From an uncultured bacterium (GTDB lineage Bacteria > Actinomycetota > Coriobacteriia > Coriobacteriales > Coriobacteriaceae), in the NCBI GenBank assembly GCA_905214425.1, contig CAJMLY010000030.1, forward strand, positions 1 through 23,331: 23,331 bases of DNA, read 5' to 3'. Below the pieces are notes generated by a model that worked only from the letters and a program-made list of their open reading frames with translations, made no database searches and had not been told where the DNA came from. The translations under genes were made by a program, and so were the position numbers. Positions 7,798 to 15,759 of the stretch are shown here, piece by piece (the stretch's first letter is position 1; each line of letters starts with the position of its first letter).

Positions 7798-8592
7798 CTA
7801 TCCTCTAAAGATATCGGTGAGCATAGCGAGTGCCTCGAGCACGCCGCCGCCGACCGACGTCGCCTTGTCCGAAATGTAGTTGATATAGCTGGCATCGCCG
7901 CGCGGATCGACATCGGCGCATTTAAAGCCCTCAGTCACCTGCACGCCGTTCGCCAAAAGCCCGCGCAGACAGCCATCGATCTGCGTGCACATGGGCGAAT
8001 CGCCCGCGTAGCCAATCACGTCTCCGGCGCTCACGATGTCGCCGATCGCGCGGTCGGACCGAAACACGCCGGCGGCGGGGCTGTGGATAACGCGCTCTCT
8101 GCCATAGCCAGCGATAATGCCCGGCACGCCCGTGTTGGGTTGGGGCGAACCCTGGGTAATGACACGGCCCAGGAAATGCCCGCGCATGGTTTCGACCACG
8201 GCGTCGCAGTCAACCGGCGCGGTAAAGCCCGGCCCCACGGCGATGACGGCAGGCGCCATGTCGCGCGTGGTACCCAGGTTGCGCTTAGCCAGAATCGCGT
8301 CGACCACGGCAGCGGGTTTCAGCTCGCCGAGCATCTTGGCCTGAGGGTCCACCACGACGGCAACATCCCCCGCTTGGGTAATCTCGAGCGCCTCTGCCGG
8401 CGTCTGCGCCAAGCGAGCGCGAATGCCCTCGACCTGGACCTCGCCCAGGCGAATAGCCTCGCAAAAACTGATTGTGCGGCGGATGCACGTGGGAACCGCG
8501 ATATCGGCCATAACGACCGACACGCCGGCGCGCACCAAGCGAGCGGCGACACCCGTGGCGATATCGCCGGCGCCGCGAACATAAACGAGCAT
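7798..8592 (-). CDS. yqeB: Selenium-dependent molybdenum hydroxylase accessory protein, YqeB family
   Basis: The 264-residue protein begins with a Rossmann-like GAGDIATGVAARL (8-20) and contains PTCIRRTISFCEA, then VIAVGPGFTAPVDCDAVVET and GVPGIIAGYGRERVIHSPA. This is the pattern I associate with the YqeB/EF2563 family that co-occurs with orphan SelD and selenium-dependent molybdenum hydroxylases. Its biochemical role is not established; a part in making or inserting the selenium-containing cofactor is the accepted guess. It is upstream of xdhC on the same strand and divergent from yqeC. GGGAGG lies 10 nt before the ATG. Confidence 0.88.
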   Translation of the reverse strand: MLVYVRGAGDIATGVAARLVRAGVSVVMADIAVPTCIRRTISFCEAIRLGEVQVEGIRARLAQTPAEALEITQAGDVAVVVDPQAKMLGELKPAAVVDAILAKRNLGTTRDMAPAVIAVGPGFTAPVDCDAVVETMRGHFLGRVITQGSPQPNTGVPGIIAGYGRERVIHSPAAGVFRSDRAIGDIVSAGDVIGYAGDSPMCTQIDGCLRGLLANGVQVTEGFKCADVDPRGDASYINYISDKATSVGGGVLEALAMLTDIFRG

Positions 8593-8694
8593 TCCCGGGG
8601 CACCTCCCTGTGCTACGGTTTGAGCAGAGCAAAAGCGGTTCGACCGCTACTCTGATGATTATTTATTATCACAGTATTATACGGCGGTGAACAG
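8593..8694. promoter_or_regulatory. Divergent yqeB/yqeC promoter region with palindrome
   Basis: This 102-nt gap separates two divergent genes of the same system. It holds a perfect 15-nt palindrome, AGCGGT-TCG-ACCGCT (8634-8648), which is a candidate operator. An AT-rich stretch follows with TATTAT at 8675-8680, 14 nt before the yqeC ATG. Promoter assignment is tentative, as no good -35 box was seen. Confidence 0.45.
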
Positions 8695-9429
8695 ATGGAA
8701 ACGGTTAGCGGCAATCTTGCCTCGGCGCTCAGGATCGAGCCGGGCATTACCGCGATTATCGGCAGCGGTGGCAAGTCGAACTTGCTGAAGGCGCTGGGTC
8801 TCGAGCTCATGCGCGCTGGCGGCAGGGTGCTCCTCTGCACCACCACGCGCATGTTCCCCGTCGCCGGCGTGCCATGGGACGGGTCGAGCCGTCGCCTGGA
8901 CGCCGCGCCTTGGAAGCCAGGTGCCCCACACGCCCCAGGCTGCACCTGCGAGGCCTGCGCGGGGCTTGTGCGGGGAAGCATCTGCCAGGCAGGCGTCTTG
9001 GACCCCCAGACGGGCAAGCTCTCCTCCCCTGCCGAGCCGCTCGACCAGCTGGCGCAGCGCTTTGACTACGTCCTGGCCGAGGCGGACGGCAGCAAGCGGC
9101 TCCCGCTCAAGGCGCACGCCCCGTGGGAGCCGGTCGTTCCCGCCGGCACGGCCAACGTCATCTGGCTCGTCGGAGCCTCGGGACTCAGCAAGCCCATCAA
9201 CGAAGCCGTCCACCGCCCTGAGCTCTTTTGCGAGCGTTGCGGCTGCGAGCTCACCGACATCGCCACGCCCGAGCGCGTCGCCCAGGTGCTCAATTCCGAG
9301 ATGCAGGCGCTTAAACTCAGCACCGCACGCGTCATGCTCAACCAAGTCGACACGCTCAGCGACCCCACGATGGCCGACCGCTTCGAGGCAGCCCTCGGCC
9401 GCCCCCTCATCGCCACCAGCCTCAAGTAG
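8695..9429 (+). CDS. yqeC: Selenium-dependent hydroxylase accessory protein YqeC
   Basis: The 244-residue protein has a P-loop-like IIGSGGKSNLLKAL (21-34) and the family motif LAEADGSKRLPLK (127-139) followed by EPVVPAG. YqeC accompanies YqeB in genomes with selenium-dependent molybdenum hydroxylases; its reaction is unknown, though a nucleotide-binding role is likely. Two cysteine clusters stand out, CxCxxC at 83-88 and CxxCxC at 179-184, suggesting a metal or selenium/sulfur site. I do not know whether they are general in the family. It is transcribed opposite to all neighbouring genes of the island, and its 3' end meets hydA convergently at the palindrome copy B. Confidence 0.85.
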   Translation: METVSGNLASALRIEPGITAIIGSGGKSNLLKALGLELMRAGGRVLLCTTTRMFPVAGVPWDGSSRRLDAAPWKPGAPHAPGCTCEACAGLVRGSICQAGVLDPQTGKLSSPAEPLDQLAQRFDYVLAEADGSKRLPLKAHAPWEPVVPAGTANVIWLVGASGLSKPINEAVHRPELFCERCGCELTDIATPERVAQVLNSEMQALKLSTARVMLNQVDTLSDPTMADRFEAALGRPLIATSLK

Positions 9430-9444
9430 CCGGCCCCATCTCGT

Positions 9445-9513
9445 CAGTTGCGGTGAAATACGGACTGTTTGGCCGTATGACGGCCGCAAACAGTCCGTAT
9501 TTCACCGCAACTG
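9445..9513. repeat. Palindromic repeat, copy B, at a convergent gene junction
   Basis: A perfect 27-bp inverted repeat occupies 9445-9471 and 9487-9513. Its arms contain GGTGAAATACGGACTGTTTG, and the loop adds a GCCG/CGGC pair. It sits between the convergent ends of yqeC and hydA, where it could terminate both. The same sequence, more diverged, is present at 6662-6726. The two copies frame xdhC, yqeB and yqeC. Confidence 0.9.
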
Positions 9514-9538
9514 CGGAGGGGACATGGCATCTTTGCTG

Positions 9539-10906
9539 CTAGCGAGGCACGTAGCGACCGGGCTGGGCTCCGGTGGGCTCGCCATCGCGCGCCACCAGCA
9601 CGCCGTTCACAAACACGGCCTTGGCGCGGCCATGTGCCTCAAAGCCCTCGAGCGGCGTGTAGTCCACGGCCTGATGCTGTGTCGCGGCGCTGATCGTCCA
9701 ACGCGCGCACGGATCCCACACGCACACGTCGGCATCGGAGCCCTCGGCAAGACAGCCCTTGCGCGGATACATGCCAAACACGCGCGCCGGGTTCTCGCTC
9801 ATCAAACGGCACAGATCCTCGGGACCCAGCTGTCCCTCAAAGCTCGTAGCGATCGCGACGGGGCGATGCTCCACACCGGGCCCGCCGTTGGGAATCGCGC
9901 GGAAGTCGTCGCGCCCGCGGTCCTTTTGCCCGTGCAGGTTAAAGCTGCAATGATCGGTCGCAATAGTATCGATCTCGCCGTCCACAAGCGCCTCGCGCAG
10001 GGCTGCACGGTCGCCGGCATGGCGCAGCGGCGGGCTCATCACGTACTTGGCACCCGCAAAGCCGTCCTCGCCCTGCTCCAAGTAGCAAGTATCGTCGAGC
10101 ATCAGATACTGAGGGCAGGTCTCGACATAGATGTTCTTCTGCCCGCGCGCTTTGGCAGCGCGAATGGCCTCGAGCCCCAGCCTGGTCGAAAGGTGCACCA
10201 CGTTGACCGGAGCGTCCCCGGCCAAGTGCGCCAGATACAGCAGACGGCTCACGGCCTCGGCCTCGCACACATCCGGACGGCTGAGCGCATGGCCCTCGGG
10301 CCCGTGGATGCCCTGCTCAAACACGCGCTTCTGCAGCTCATTCACCAGCGTACCGTTCTCGCAATGCACGCACAGTATGCCGCCAATACGCTTGAGCTCC
10401 TCGAGCACCTCGAGCGTCTCGGCATCGTCCAGGCGCAGATGATCGTAGGCAAAGTAGGTCTTGAACGACGATACGCCCGCCTCGCGCATGGCCGAAAGAT
10501 CGGCGCGGTTGCGCTCGTTCCACTCGGCGAGTGCCATATGAAAAGCGTAGTTTGCCGTGCAGGTGCCGTCGGCGCGGTGGTGCCACTCGGCAAGGGCATC
10601 GGGCATGGTCACGCCGCGGTCGGCCGTGGCGTAGTCCACGATGGTCGTGGTGCCACCGCAGGCAGCCGCGCGCGTGCCGGTCTCAAAGCTATCGGCTGTC
10701 CAATCCATGCCGGTCCAGCACTGCATGTGCGTGTGGCCGTCGATAAAGCCCGGGAACACCCAACAGTCTGTGGCGTCCTGGACGGTATCGTCCTCGCCCG
10801 GCTCAATCGCCGCGGCAATCCGCACAATCTTGTCGCCCTCCATGGCAAGATCGGCGCGGCGAAGCCCCCGAGGCGTCACGAGCGCGCCGTTTTTGATGAT
10901 GATCAT
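9539..10906 (-). CDS. hydA: Dihydropyrimidinase/hydantoinase-type amidohydrolase
   Basis: Cyclic-amide hydrolase of the amidohydrolase superfamily that opens hydantoin or dihydropyrimidine-type rings in the cytoplasm. Metal ligands are visible: HTH at 58-60, the lysine that is carboxylated (SSFKT, K149), H181 (VHCEN), H238 (VVHLS) and D318 (ATDHC). The length of 455 residues is normal. AAGGAG precedes the ATG, and the mocA-like gene ends 9 nt upstream. With ygeW, ygeY and dpaL nearby it resembles E. coli hyuA/ygeZ, so the substrate is more likely a purine-derived ring or allantoin-like compound than a pyrimidine. That is inference from context. Confidence 0.92.
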   Translation of the reverse strand: MIIIKNGALVTPRGLRRADLAMEGDKIVRIAAAIEPGEDDTVQDATDCWVFPGFIDGHTHMQCWTGMDWTADSFETGTRAAACGGTTTIVDYATADRGVTMPDALAEWHHRADGTCTANYAFHMALAEWNERNRADLSAMREAGVSSFKTYFAYDHLRLDDAETLEVLEELKRIGGILCVHCENGTLVNELQKRVFEQGIHGPEGHALSRPDVCEAEAVSRLLYLAHLAGDAPVNVVHLSTRLGLEAIRAAKARGQKNIYVETCPQYLMLDDTCYLEQGEDGFAGAKYVMSPPLRHAGDRAALREALVDGEIDTIATDHCSFNLHGQKDRGRDDFRAIPNGGPGVEHRPVAIATSFEGQLGPEDLCRLMSENPARVFGMYPRKGCLAEGSDADVCVWDPCARWTISAATQHQAVDYTPLEGFEAHGRAKAVFVNGVLVARDGEPTGAQPGRYVPR

Positions 10907-10915
10907 AATTGCTCC

Positions 10916-11530
10916 TTATTGATTGATGCAGTTGGCCACGCGATCAAAATACGAGCAGGCGGCGATATGCTCCGTTATGCGTTGCTGTCCCTTGGCGGTA
11001 TCGACGTCCCACAGCTCGTAGGCACGCGCCTCGACCAGCACCACGTCGGTACGGTCCTTGAGGATCGAACCGCCGCCGTCCTTGCCCTCAAGACACATGA
11101 GTGCATCGAACAGTTCCGCCGGAAAGAGCACCGGGCTCGAAGGCTCACCGTTGCACGCAAGACGCACCGGATGCTTGCGGCCACACTCGTCAAATGCACG
11201 AACCATAGCCTCAAAAGAATCCGAACTCACGAGCGGCTGGTCGCCCGGCAAAAAGAGGCAACCTTTCCAGTTGCGTTCGACTCCCCACGAAAGGCCCGCA
11301 CGGACGCTTTCGCTGCGCAGCTCGCCATCGTGCAGCACGCACGGGCAATGCTTGTCCTCGCAAATCTGGGCGACCTCGGGCCAACGCGTCGAAACCACGA
11401 CGTCAAAGCCCCGGGGAACCGAATCGATGGTCCGGGCAATCAGCGGCTCGCCATAGATATCGGCAAGCATCTTGTTAGAGCCAAACCGCTTGCCCTCGCC
11501 CGAAGCCATAATGACGCATCCAAGTTTCAT
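10916..11530 (-). CDS. mocA: MocA/YgfJ-type molybdenum cofactor nucleotidyltransferase
   Basis: It probably transfers a nucleotide to molybdopterin for molybdenum hydroxylases. The start MKLGCVIMASGEGKRFGSNK shows the nucleotide-binding signature of the MobA-like family, and FLPGDQPLVS is the metal/NTP aspartate motif near residue 95. The ATG at 11530 was chosen because GGGAGG lies 7 nt upstream and the protein then begins at the conserved core. The longer open frame adds 18 unsupported residues. The length of 204 residues fits. It forms a two-gene unit with hydA, isolated from ygeW by a strong terminator. CTP versus GTP specificity cannot be read here. Confidence 0.87.
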   Translation of the reverse strand: MKLGCVIMASGEGKRFGSNKMLADIYGEPLIARTIDSVPRGFDVVVSTRWPEVAQICEDKHCPCVLHDGELRSESVRAGLSWGVERNWKGCLFLPGDQPLVSSDSFEAMVRAFDECGRKHPVRLACNGEPSSPVLFPAELFDALMCLEGKDGGGSILKDRTDVVLVEARAYELWDVDTAKGQQRITEHIAACSYFDRVANCINQ

Positions 11531-11614
11531 GGTGATACCTCCCCTGAAACCATCGTACCCATAACTCGCGCCGCGGGCATCCACATCGAAAGCGCTTATC
11601 CCGCACGCCCACGA

Positions 11615-11657
11615 TGCAAAAAGGGGGCACCCCGCCGGTTGGCAGAGCGCCCCCTTT
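11615..11657 (-). terminator. Rho-independent terminator after ygeW
   Basis: AAAGGGGGC (11620-11628) pairs with GCCCCCTTT (11649-11657). On the minus strand the hairpin ends in CCCCCTTTTTGC, a classical T-run. It lies 24 nt past the ygeW stop and separates the dpaL-ygeY-ygeW unit from mocA-hydA. Confidence 0.92.
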
Positions 11658-11680
11658 ACATGGCTTACCTCAGCCCGGCT

Positions 11681-12883
11681 TTAGGCCTGGAGCCAACGGG
11701 CGGTGTTACGCTCGTCGAGGGCCTTGAGGGTAGCGGCGGGATCGGCAACCTTCTGCAGGAACATCATGGCAGCGATGGCGTACGGCTTGTAGCTGGCCTC
11801 CTTGTACATGCCCACGCGGTGCATGTCGAAGACGTCGGCGTTAACCTCGCCGTGCTCGCAGGAGACACCGGAGATGTCGGCGGGCAGCGGGTGCATAAAG
11901 ATGGTGTCCTGGCCGTTGGCGGTCTTCTCCATGAGCTCGGTCGTGGAGCACCAATCCTGATGCGTAGCGTTCTGGGCGAGCAGTTCCTTCTCGAGCGCTG
12001 CGATGCCGGCGTCGTCGCCCTCGGCGTACAGGTTGGTGCGCTTCTCCATGGCGGCAAACGGAGCCCAGCTCTTGGGGATCACGATGTCGGCGCCCTCGAA
12101 GGCCTCGGCCATGGTGTTGACCTGCTTAAAGGTGGTGCCGGACTCGGCGGCGTAGCCCTTGGCGCGCTCGACGACCTCGGGCATGAGGTCGTAGCCCTCG
12201 GGGTGGGCCAGGGTGACGTCCATGCCAAAGCGGGGCAGCAGGCTGATCAGCGACTGCGGGCAGGACAGCGGCTTGCCGTAAGAGGGCGAATAGGCCCAGG
12301 TGACGGCAACCTTCTTGCCCTTGAGGTTCTCGAGGCCGCCAAACTCGTTGATGAGGTAGAGCATGTCGGCAGAGGACTGCGTGGGGTGGTCGGAATCGGA
12401 CTGCAGGGAGATGAGCGTGGGACGGTGATCCAGAACGCCGTCCTCGTAGGCCTGCTGCACGGACTCGGAGACCTCGGCCATGTAGGCGTCGCCCTTGCCG
12501 ATGTACATGTCGTCGCGGATGCCGATGACGTCGGCCATGAAGGAGATCATGGTAGCGGTCTCGCGGACGGTCTCGCCGTGGGCGATCTGGGACTTCTTCT
12601 CGTCCAGGTCCTGCAGCTCAAGGCCGAGCAGGTTGGCGGCCTTAGAGAAGGAGAAGCGCGTACGGGTGGAGTTGTCGCGGAACAGGGAGACGGCCAGGCC
12701 CGAGTCGAAAATCTTGGACGAAACGTTGTTCTCGCGCAGCTCGCGCAGGGCGTCGGCGACGATGTAGAGAGCCTTGAGCTCATCGGTGGTCTTGTCCCAG
12801 GTGTGCAGGAAATCGCTGCCGTACATACCCTTAAAATCGAGGCCGTTCAGTTGCTCGACGAGCTCGGTAAACTTAGCGTCCAT
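11681..12883 (-). CDS. ygeW: Knotted carbamoyltransferase YgeW
   Basis: A member of the aspartate/ornithine carbamoyltransferase superfamily. The carbamoyl-phosphate motif STRTR is at 72-76, HPTQ at 156-159 and HPLP at 321-324. The physiological acceptor of YgeW proteins was long unknown. In this cluster the likely direction is removal of a carbamoyl group from a ureido compound to give carbamoyl phosphate (inference). ATG at 12883 follows AAAGGA by 7 nt and gives 400 residues, close to E. coli YgeW. The in-frame open stretch upstream to 13069 has no support. No carbamate kinase gene is nearby, so ATP recovery must use one elsewhere. Confidence 0.92.
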   Translation of the reverse strand: MDAKFTELVEQLNGLDFKGMYGSDFLHTWDKTTDELKALYIVADALRELRENNVSSKIFDSGLAVSLFRDNSTRTRFSFSKAANLLGLELQDLDEKKSQIAHGETVRETATMISFMADVIGIRDDMYIGKGDAYMAEVSESVQQAYEDGVLDHRPTLISLQSDSDHPTQSSADMLYLINEFGGLENLKGKKVAVTWAYSPSYGKPLSCPQSLISLLPRFGMDVTLAHPEGYDLMPEVVERAKGYAAESGTTFKQVNTMAEAFEGADIVIPKSWAPFAAMEKRTNLYAEGDDAGIAALEKELLAQNATHQDWCSTTELMEKTANGQDTIFMHPLPADISGVSCEHGEVNADVFDMHRVGMYKEASYKPYAIAAMMFLQKVADPAATLKALDERNTARWLQA

Positions 12884-13037
12884 GGAAATGTCCTTTCTAA
12901 AGATGAAACGATCGCAATGAGTAGATGTGTTCCGGCATGCGCGTGTGGCTAGAACATGCAGAGCACCATGACGAGGACCCGCCACCGTTGAGGAAGCATG
13001 GGAGATAACGACCGCGGGCCCCAAGTCAACAGGGGGT

Positions 13038-13062
13038 GCCGGGGACACGAGCGGCCCCCGGC
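13038..13062 (-). other. Stem-loop in the ygeY-ygeW gap
   Basis: GCCGGGG (13038-13044) pairs with CCCCGGC (13056-13062) in the 201-nt gap between ygeY and ygeW. There is no T-run on the minus strand, so it may be a processing or 3' stabilising hairpin rather than a full terminator. I see no other gene in the gap. Confidence 0.55.
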
Positions 13063-13084
13063 TCAACAAAATCGAGGAATGGGA

Positions 13085-14470
13085 CTAATCGATCTTGTTG
13101 TTGGTCAGACCGGCGCGGAACACGGTGGCATCGCCATCGGCCTGGCTCGGATCGTAGAGGTTCAGGGCAGCCACGTACATGGCGGCAGCGGTGACCAGGT
13201 CGTCCTTGTAGGTGACCTCGTTGGGAGCGTGAGCCTGAGACTCGGCACCCGGGCCAAAGCCCACGCAGGGGATGCCGTAGCGGCCCTGGATGGAAACGCA
13301 GTTCGTGGAGAAGGTCCACTTGTCGCACAGCGGGCGACCGGTGCGCTTGTCCATGCTGGGCTCGCAGCCGATGCGCTCGTCACCAAACATGGCCTTGTGG
13401 GCGTCGACGAGGGCCTTGACGTGCGGAGCGGTCTCCTTGTTGATCCACGTGGGGAAGTAAGCCTCGGTCTCGTAGACCTCGCCGGTCCAGGACGGACGGT
13501 CGTACATGTACATGGAGACCTTCACGTCGTCGCCGTACTTCTTGGCGGCCGGCAGGTTGCGGATCTCGTCCAGGCAGGACTCCCAGGTCTCACCGGCGGT
13601 CATGCGACGGTCGATGGAGATGGCGCAGGAGTCAGCGACAGCGCAGCGACTGGGACTGGTGTAGAAGATCTGGCTGACGGTGCAGGTGCCGCGGCCCAGG
13701 AAGCGGGCATCCTCGAAGTGCTCGGGGTTGTACTTGGGGTCGAGCATCTTGACGAGACCCTTGATGTCGGTCGACTCGTCGCAGCCGTTGTTGTTGAGAG
13801 CGCGGACGTCGGCGATGATGTCGGCCATCTTGTAGATGGCGTTGTCGCCGCGGTCGGGAGCGGAGCCGTGGCAGGAGGTGCCGTGAACGTCGACGCGGAT
13901 CTCCATGCGGCCGCGGTGACCGCGATAGATGCCGCCGTCGGTGGGCTCGGTGGAAATGACGAACTCGGGCTTAATGCCGTCCTTGTTGTAGATGTACTGC
14001 CAGCACATGCCGTCGCAGTCCTCTTCCTGGACGGTGCCGACGACCATGATCTTGTAACCCTCGGGGATGAGGCCCATGTCCTTCATCATCTTGGCAGCGT
14101 AGGTAGCGGAAGCCATGCCGCCCTCCTGGTCAGAGCCGCCGCGGCCGTAGATGATCTCGTCGGTCTCGTAGCCCTCATAGGGATCGGCGTCCCAGTTCTC
14201 AATGTTGCCGATGCCGACGGTGTCGATGTGGGAGTCGATGGCGATGATCTTGTCGCCCTCGCCCATAAAGCCCATGACGTTGCCCAGGCCGTCGACCTTG
14301 ACCTCGTCATAGCCAAGGCTCTCCATCTCGGCCTTGATGCAGGCAACAACCTCACCCTCCTCGCAGGACTCAGAGGGATGGCTAATCATTGCGCGAAGAA
14401 AACGCGTCATATCAGCACGGTGGGACTCAGCAGCAGCCTTGATAGCGTCGAAATCGAGTTCTTTAGCCAT
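13085..14470 (-). CDS. ygeY: YgeY family selenium metabolism-linked M20 hydrolase
   Basis: Zinc-dependent amidohydrolase/peptidase-fold enzyme of the M20 family (ArgE/DapE-like). The metal motif SHIDTVG (H81, D83), the bridging GRGGSDQEGG (D114), the general base and ligand EE at 149-150, E175 (STEPTDGG) and a C-terminal histidine in SQAHAPNE are all present. The length is 461 residues, somewhat longer than the roughly 400 I recall for E. coli YgeY. It lies between dpaL and ygeW on the same strand. Its place suggests it hydrolyses an N-carbamoyl or similar intermediate feeding 2,3-diaminopropionate to DpaL; that substrate is inferred from context. Confidence 0.9.
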   Translation of the reverse strand: MAKELDFDAIKAAAESHRADMTRFLRAMISHPSESCEEGEVVACIKAEMESLGYDEVKVDGLGNVMGFMGEGDKIIAIDSHIDTVGIGNIENWDADPYEGYETDEIIYGRGGSDQEGGMASATYAAKMMKDMGLIPEGYKIMVVGTVQEEDCDGMCWQYIYNKDGIKPEFVISTEPTDGGIYRGHRGRMEIRVDVHGTSCHGSAPDRGDNAIYKMADIIADVRALNNNGCDESTDIKGLVKMLDPKYNPEHFEDARFLGRGTCTVSQIFYTSPSRCAVADSCAISIDRRMTAGETWESCLDEIRNLPAAKKYGDDVKVSMYMYDRPSWTGEVYETEAYFPTWINKETAPHVKALVDAHKAMFGDERIGCEPSMDKRTGRPLCDKWTFSTNCVSIQGRYGIPCVGFGPGAESQAHAPNEVTYKDDLVTAAAMYVAALNLYDPSQADGDATVFRAGLTNNKID

Positions 14471-14510
14471 TGTTCATAACCTTTCAAACGAAGGAATCTA
14501 CCTGTGAGGT

Positions 14511-14537
14511 GGCGGAGCGATACCTATTTACTCCGCC
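14511..14537 (-). other. Stem-loop in the dpaL-ygeY gap
   Basis: GGCGGAG (14511-14517) pairs with CTCCGCC (14531-14537) between dpaL and ygeY, 8 nt after the dpaL stop. It lacks a T-run. The same gene unit has another such hairpin in its next gap, so differential mRNA stability is possible. Confidence 0.6.
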
Positions 14538-14544
14538 CCAACGA

Positions 14545-15759
14545 TTAGCAAGTGGGATATTCGCCTTCCCAAACAATGCGGCGATACTGGTCGGGATCGG
14601 TGTCGCCCTCGGTGGAGAAGCAGAGCACGGAGCTCGTCTTGTCCAGGCCGATGAGCTCCTTGAGCTCGGCGTACTCGGGATCGAGCATGAGGGTCTCGAC
14701 CAGGCCGGTGGTCACAGCGCCGGACTCGCCGGAAATGACGCGCGGGTCGCCCTTCTCGGGGGCGCCCAGGGTGCGCATGCCGCGAGCGGTGACCCAGTCG
14801 GGGCAGGACACAAAGGCAGTGACGTGGTTGCGCAGGATATCCCAGCCCAGGATGTTGGGCTCGCCACAGCACAGGCCGGCCATGATGGAGGGCATGTCAC
14901 CGTCCACGATACGCGGATCTCCATCGCCGGCGGCAGCGCCCTTGTACAGGCAGGCGGCAGGCGCGCACTCAACCACGACGAAGGTGGGCGGGTTATCGGG
15001 ATACAGGTTGGTGAAGTAGCCCACCACGGCGCCGGCGAGCGAACCCACGCCAGCCTGGACAAACACGTGTGTCGGGCGGTTGATGGCCATCTCGCGCAGC
15101 TGCTCGGCAGCCTCGGAAGCCATGGTGCCGTAACCCTCCATGATCCAGGACGGGATCTTCTCGTAGCCCTCCCAGGCGGTGTCCTGAACGATGACGCCGC
15201 GCTCGCAGGCGTCGGCCTCGGCGGCGGCCATGCGCACGCACTCGTCGTAGTTGACCTCTTCGATGGTCACCGTGGCGCCCTCGGCGGCAATGTTATCGAA
15301 GCGGGGCTTGGTGGAACCCTTGGGCATGTGCACGACAGCCTTCTGGCCCAGCTTGTTGGCAGCCCATGCCACGCCGCGGCCATGGTTGCCGTCGGTGGCG
15401 GTAAAGAAGGTAGCCTGGCCAAAGTCCTCGGCCAGCTGATCGGAGGTCAGGTAATCGAAGGTGCAGTCGGCAACGTCCTTGCCGGTCTCGTCGGCAATGT
15501 AGTTGGCCATGGCAAACGAACCGCCCAGAACCTTAAAGGCGTTGAGGCCAAAGCGATAGCTCTCGTCCTTAACGCACAGGTTGGACAGACCCAGGCGCGC
15601 AGCCTGACCGTCCAGGCGGGCAAGCGGGGTGACGGTATATTGAGGGAACGACTGGTGGAAGGCACGGGCCTTCTTCACGTGGTCGAGACTCATGATTCCC
15701 AAGTGCTTGTCATCGCTCTTGGGCATCGTGTTGCCCGCCCACTGGATCTTATCGGCCAT
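14545..15759 (-). CDS. dpaL: Diaminopropionate ammonia-lyase
   Basis: PLP enzyme (fold type II) converting 2,3-diaminopropionate to pyruvate and two ammonia; E. coli YgeX is the reference. The Schiff-base lysine is in LNAFKVLGGS (K76), the substrate loop ATDGNHGRG is at 121-129, and the phosphate-binding glycine loop VGSLAG is present. The 404-residue length is typical. AAGGAG lies 8 nt before the ATG. It is the first gene of the dpaL-ygeY-ygeW unit, divergent from a YheO/DauR-type regulator. It supplies the carbon exit (pyruvate) of the proposed pathway. Confidence 0.95.
   Translation of the reverse strand: MADKIQWAGNTMPKSDDKHLGIMSLDHVKKARAFHQSFPQYTVTPLARLDGQAARLGLSNLCVKDESYRFGLNAFKVLGGSFAMANYIADETGKDVADCTFDYLTSDQLAEDFGQATFFTATDGNHGRGVAWAANKLGQKAVVHMPKGSTKPRFDNIAAEGATVTIEEVNYDECVRMAAAEADACERGVIVQDTAWEGYEKIPSWIMEGYGTMASEAAEQLREMAINRPTHVFVQAGVGSLAGAVVGYFTNLYPDNPPTFVVVECAPAACLYKGAAAGDGDPRIVDGDMPSIMAGLCCGEPNILGWDILRNHVTAFVSCPDWVTARGMRTLGAPEKGDPRVISGESGAVTTGLVETLMLDPEYAELKELIGLDKTSSVLCFSTEGDTDPDQYRRIVWEGEYPTC

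Noticed and set aside
8921..12952. A 1343-codon open frame on the plus strand
   Set aside because: It runs antisense through hydA, mocA and ygeW and overlaps yqeC out of frame. It has no domain resemblance and a composition expected of GC-rich shadow frames.
12884..13069. 62-codon N-terminal extension of ygeW
   Set aside because: AAAGGA lies 7 nt before ATG 12883, and the protein length then matches the family. The extension is compositionally odd and crosses the intercistronic hairpin.
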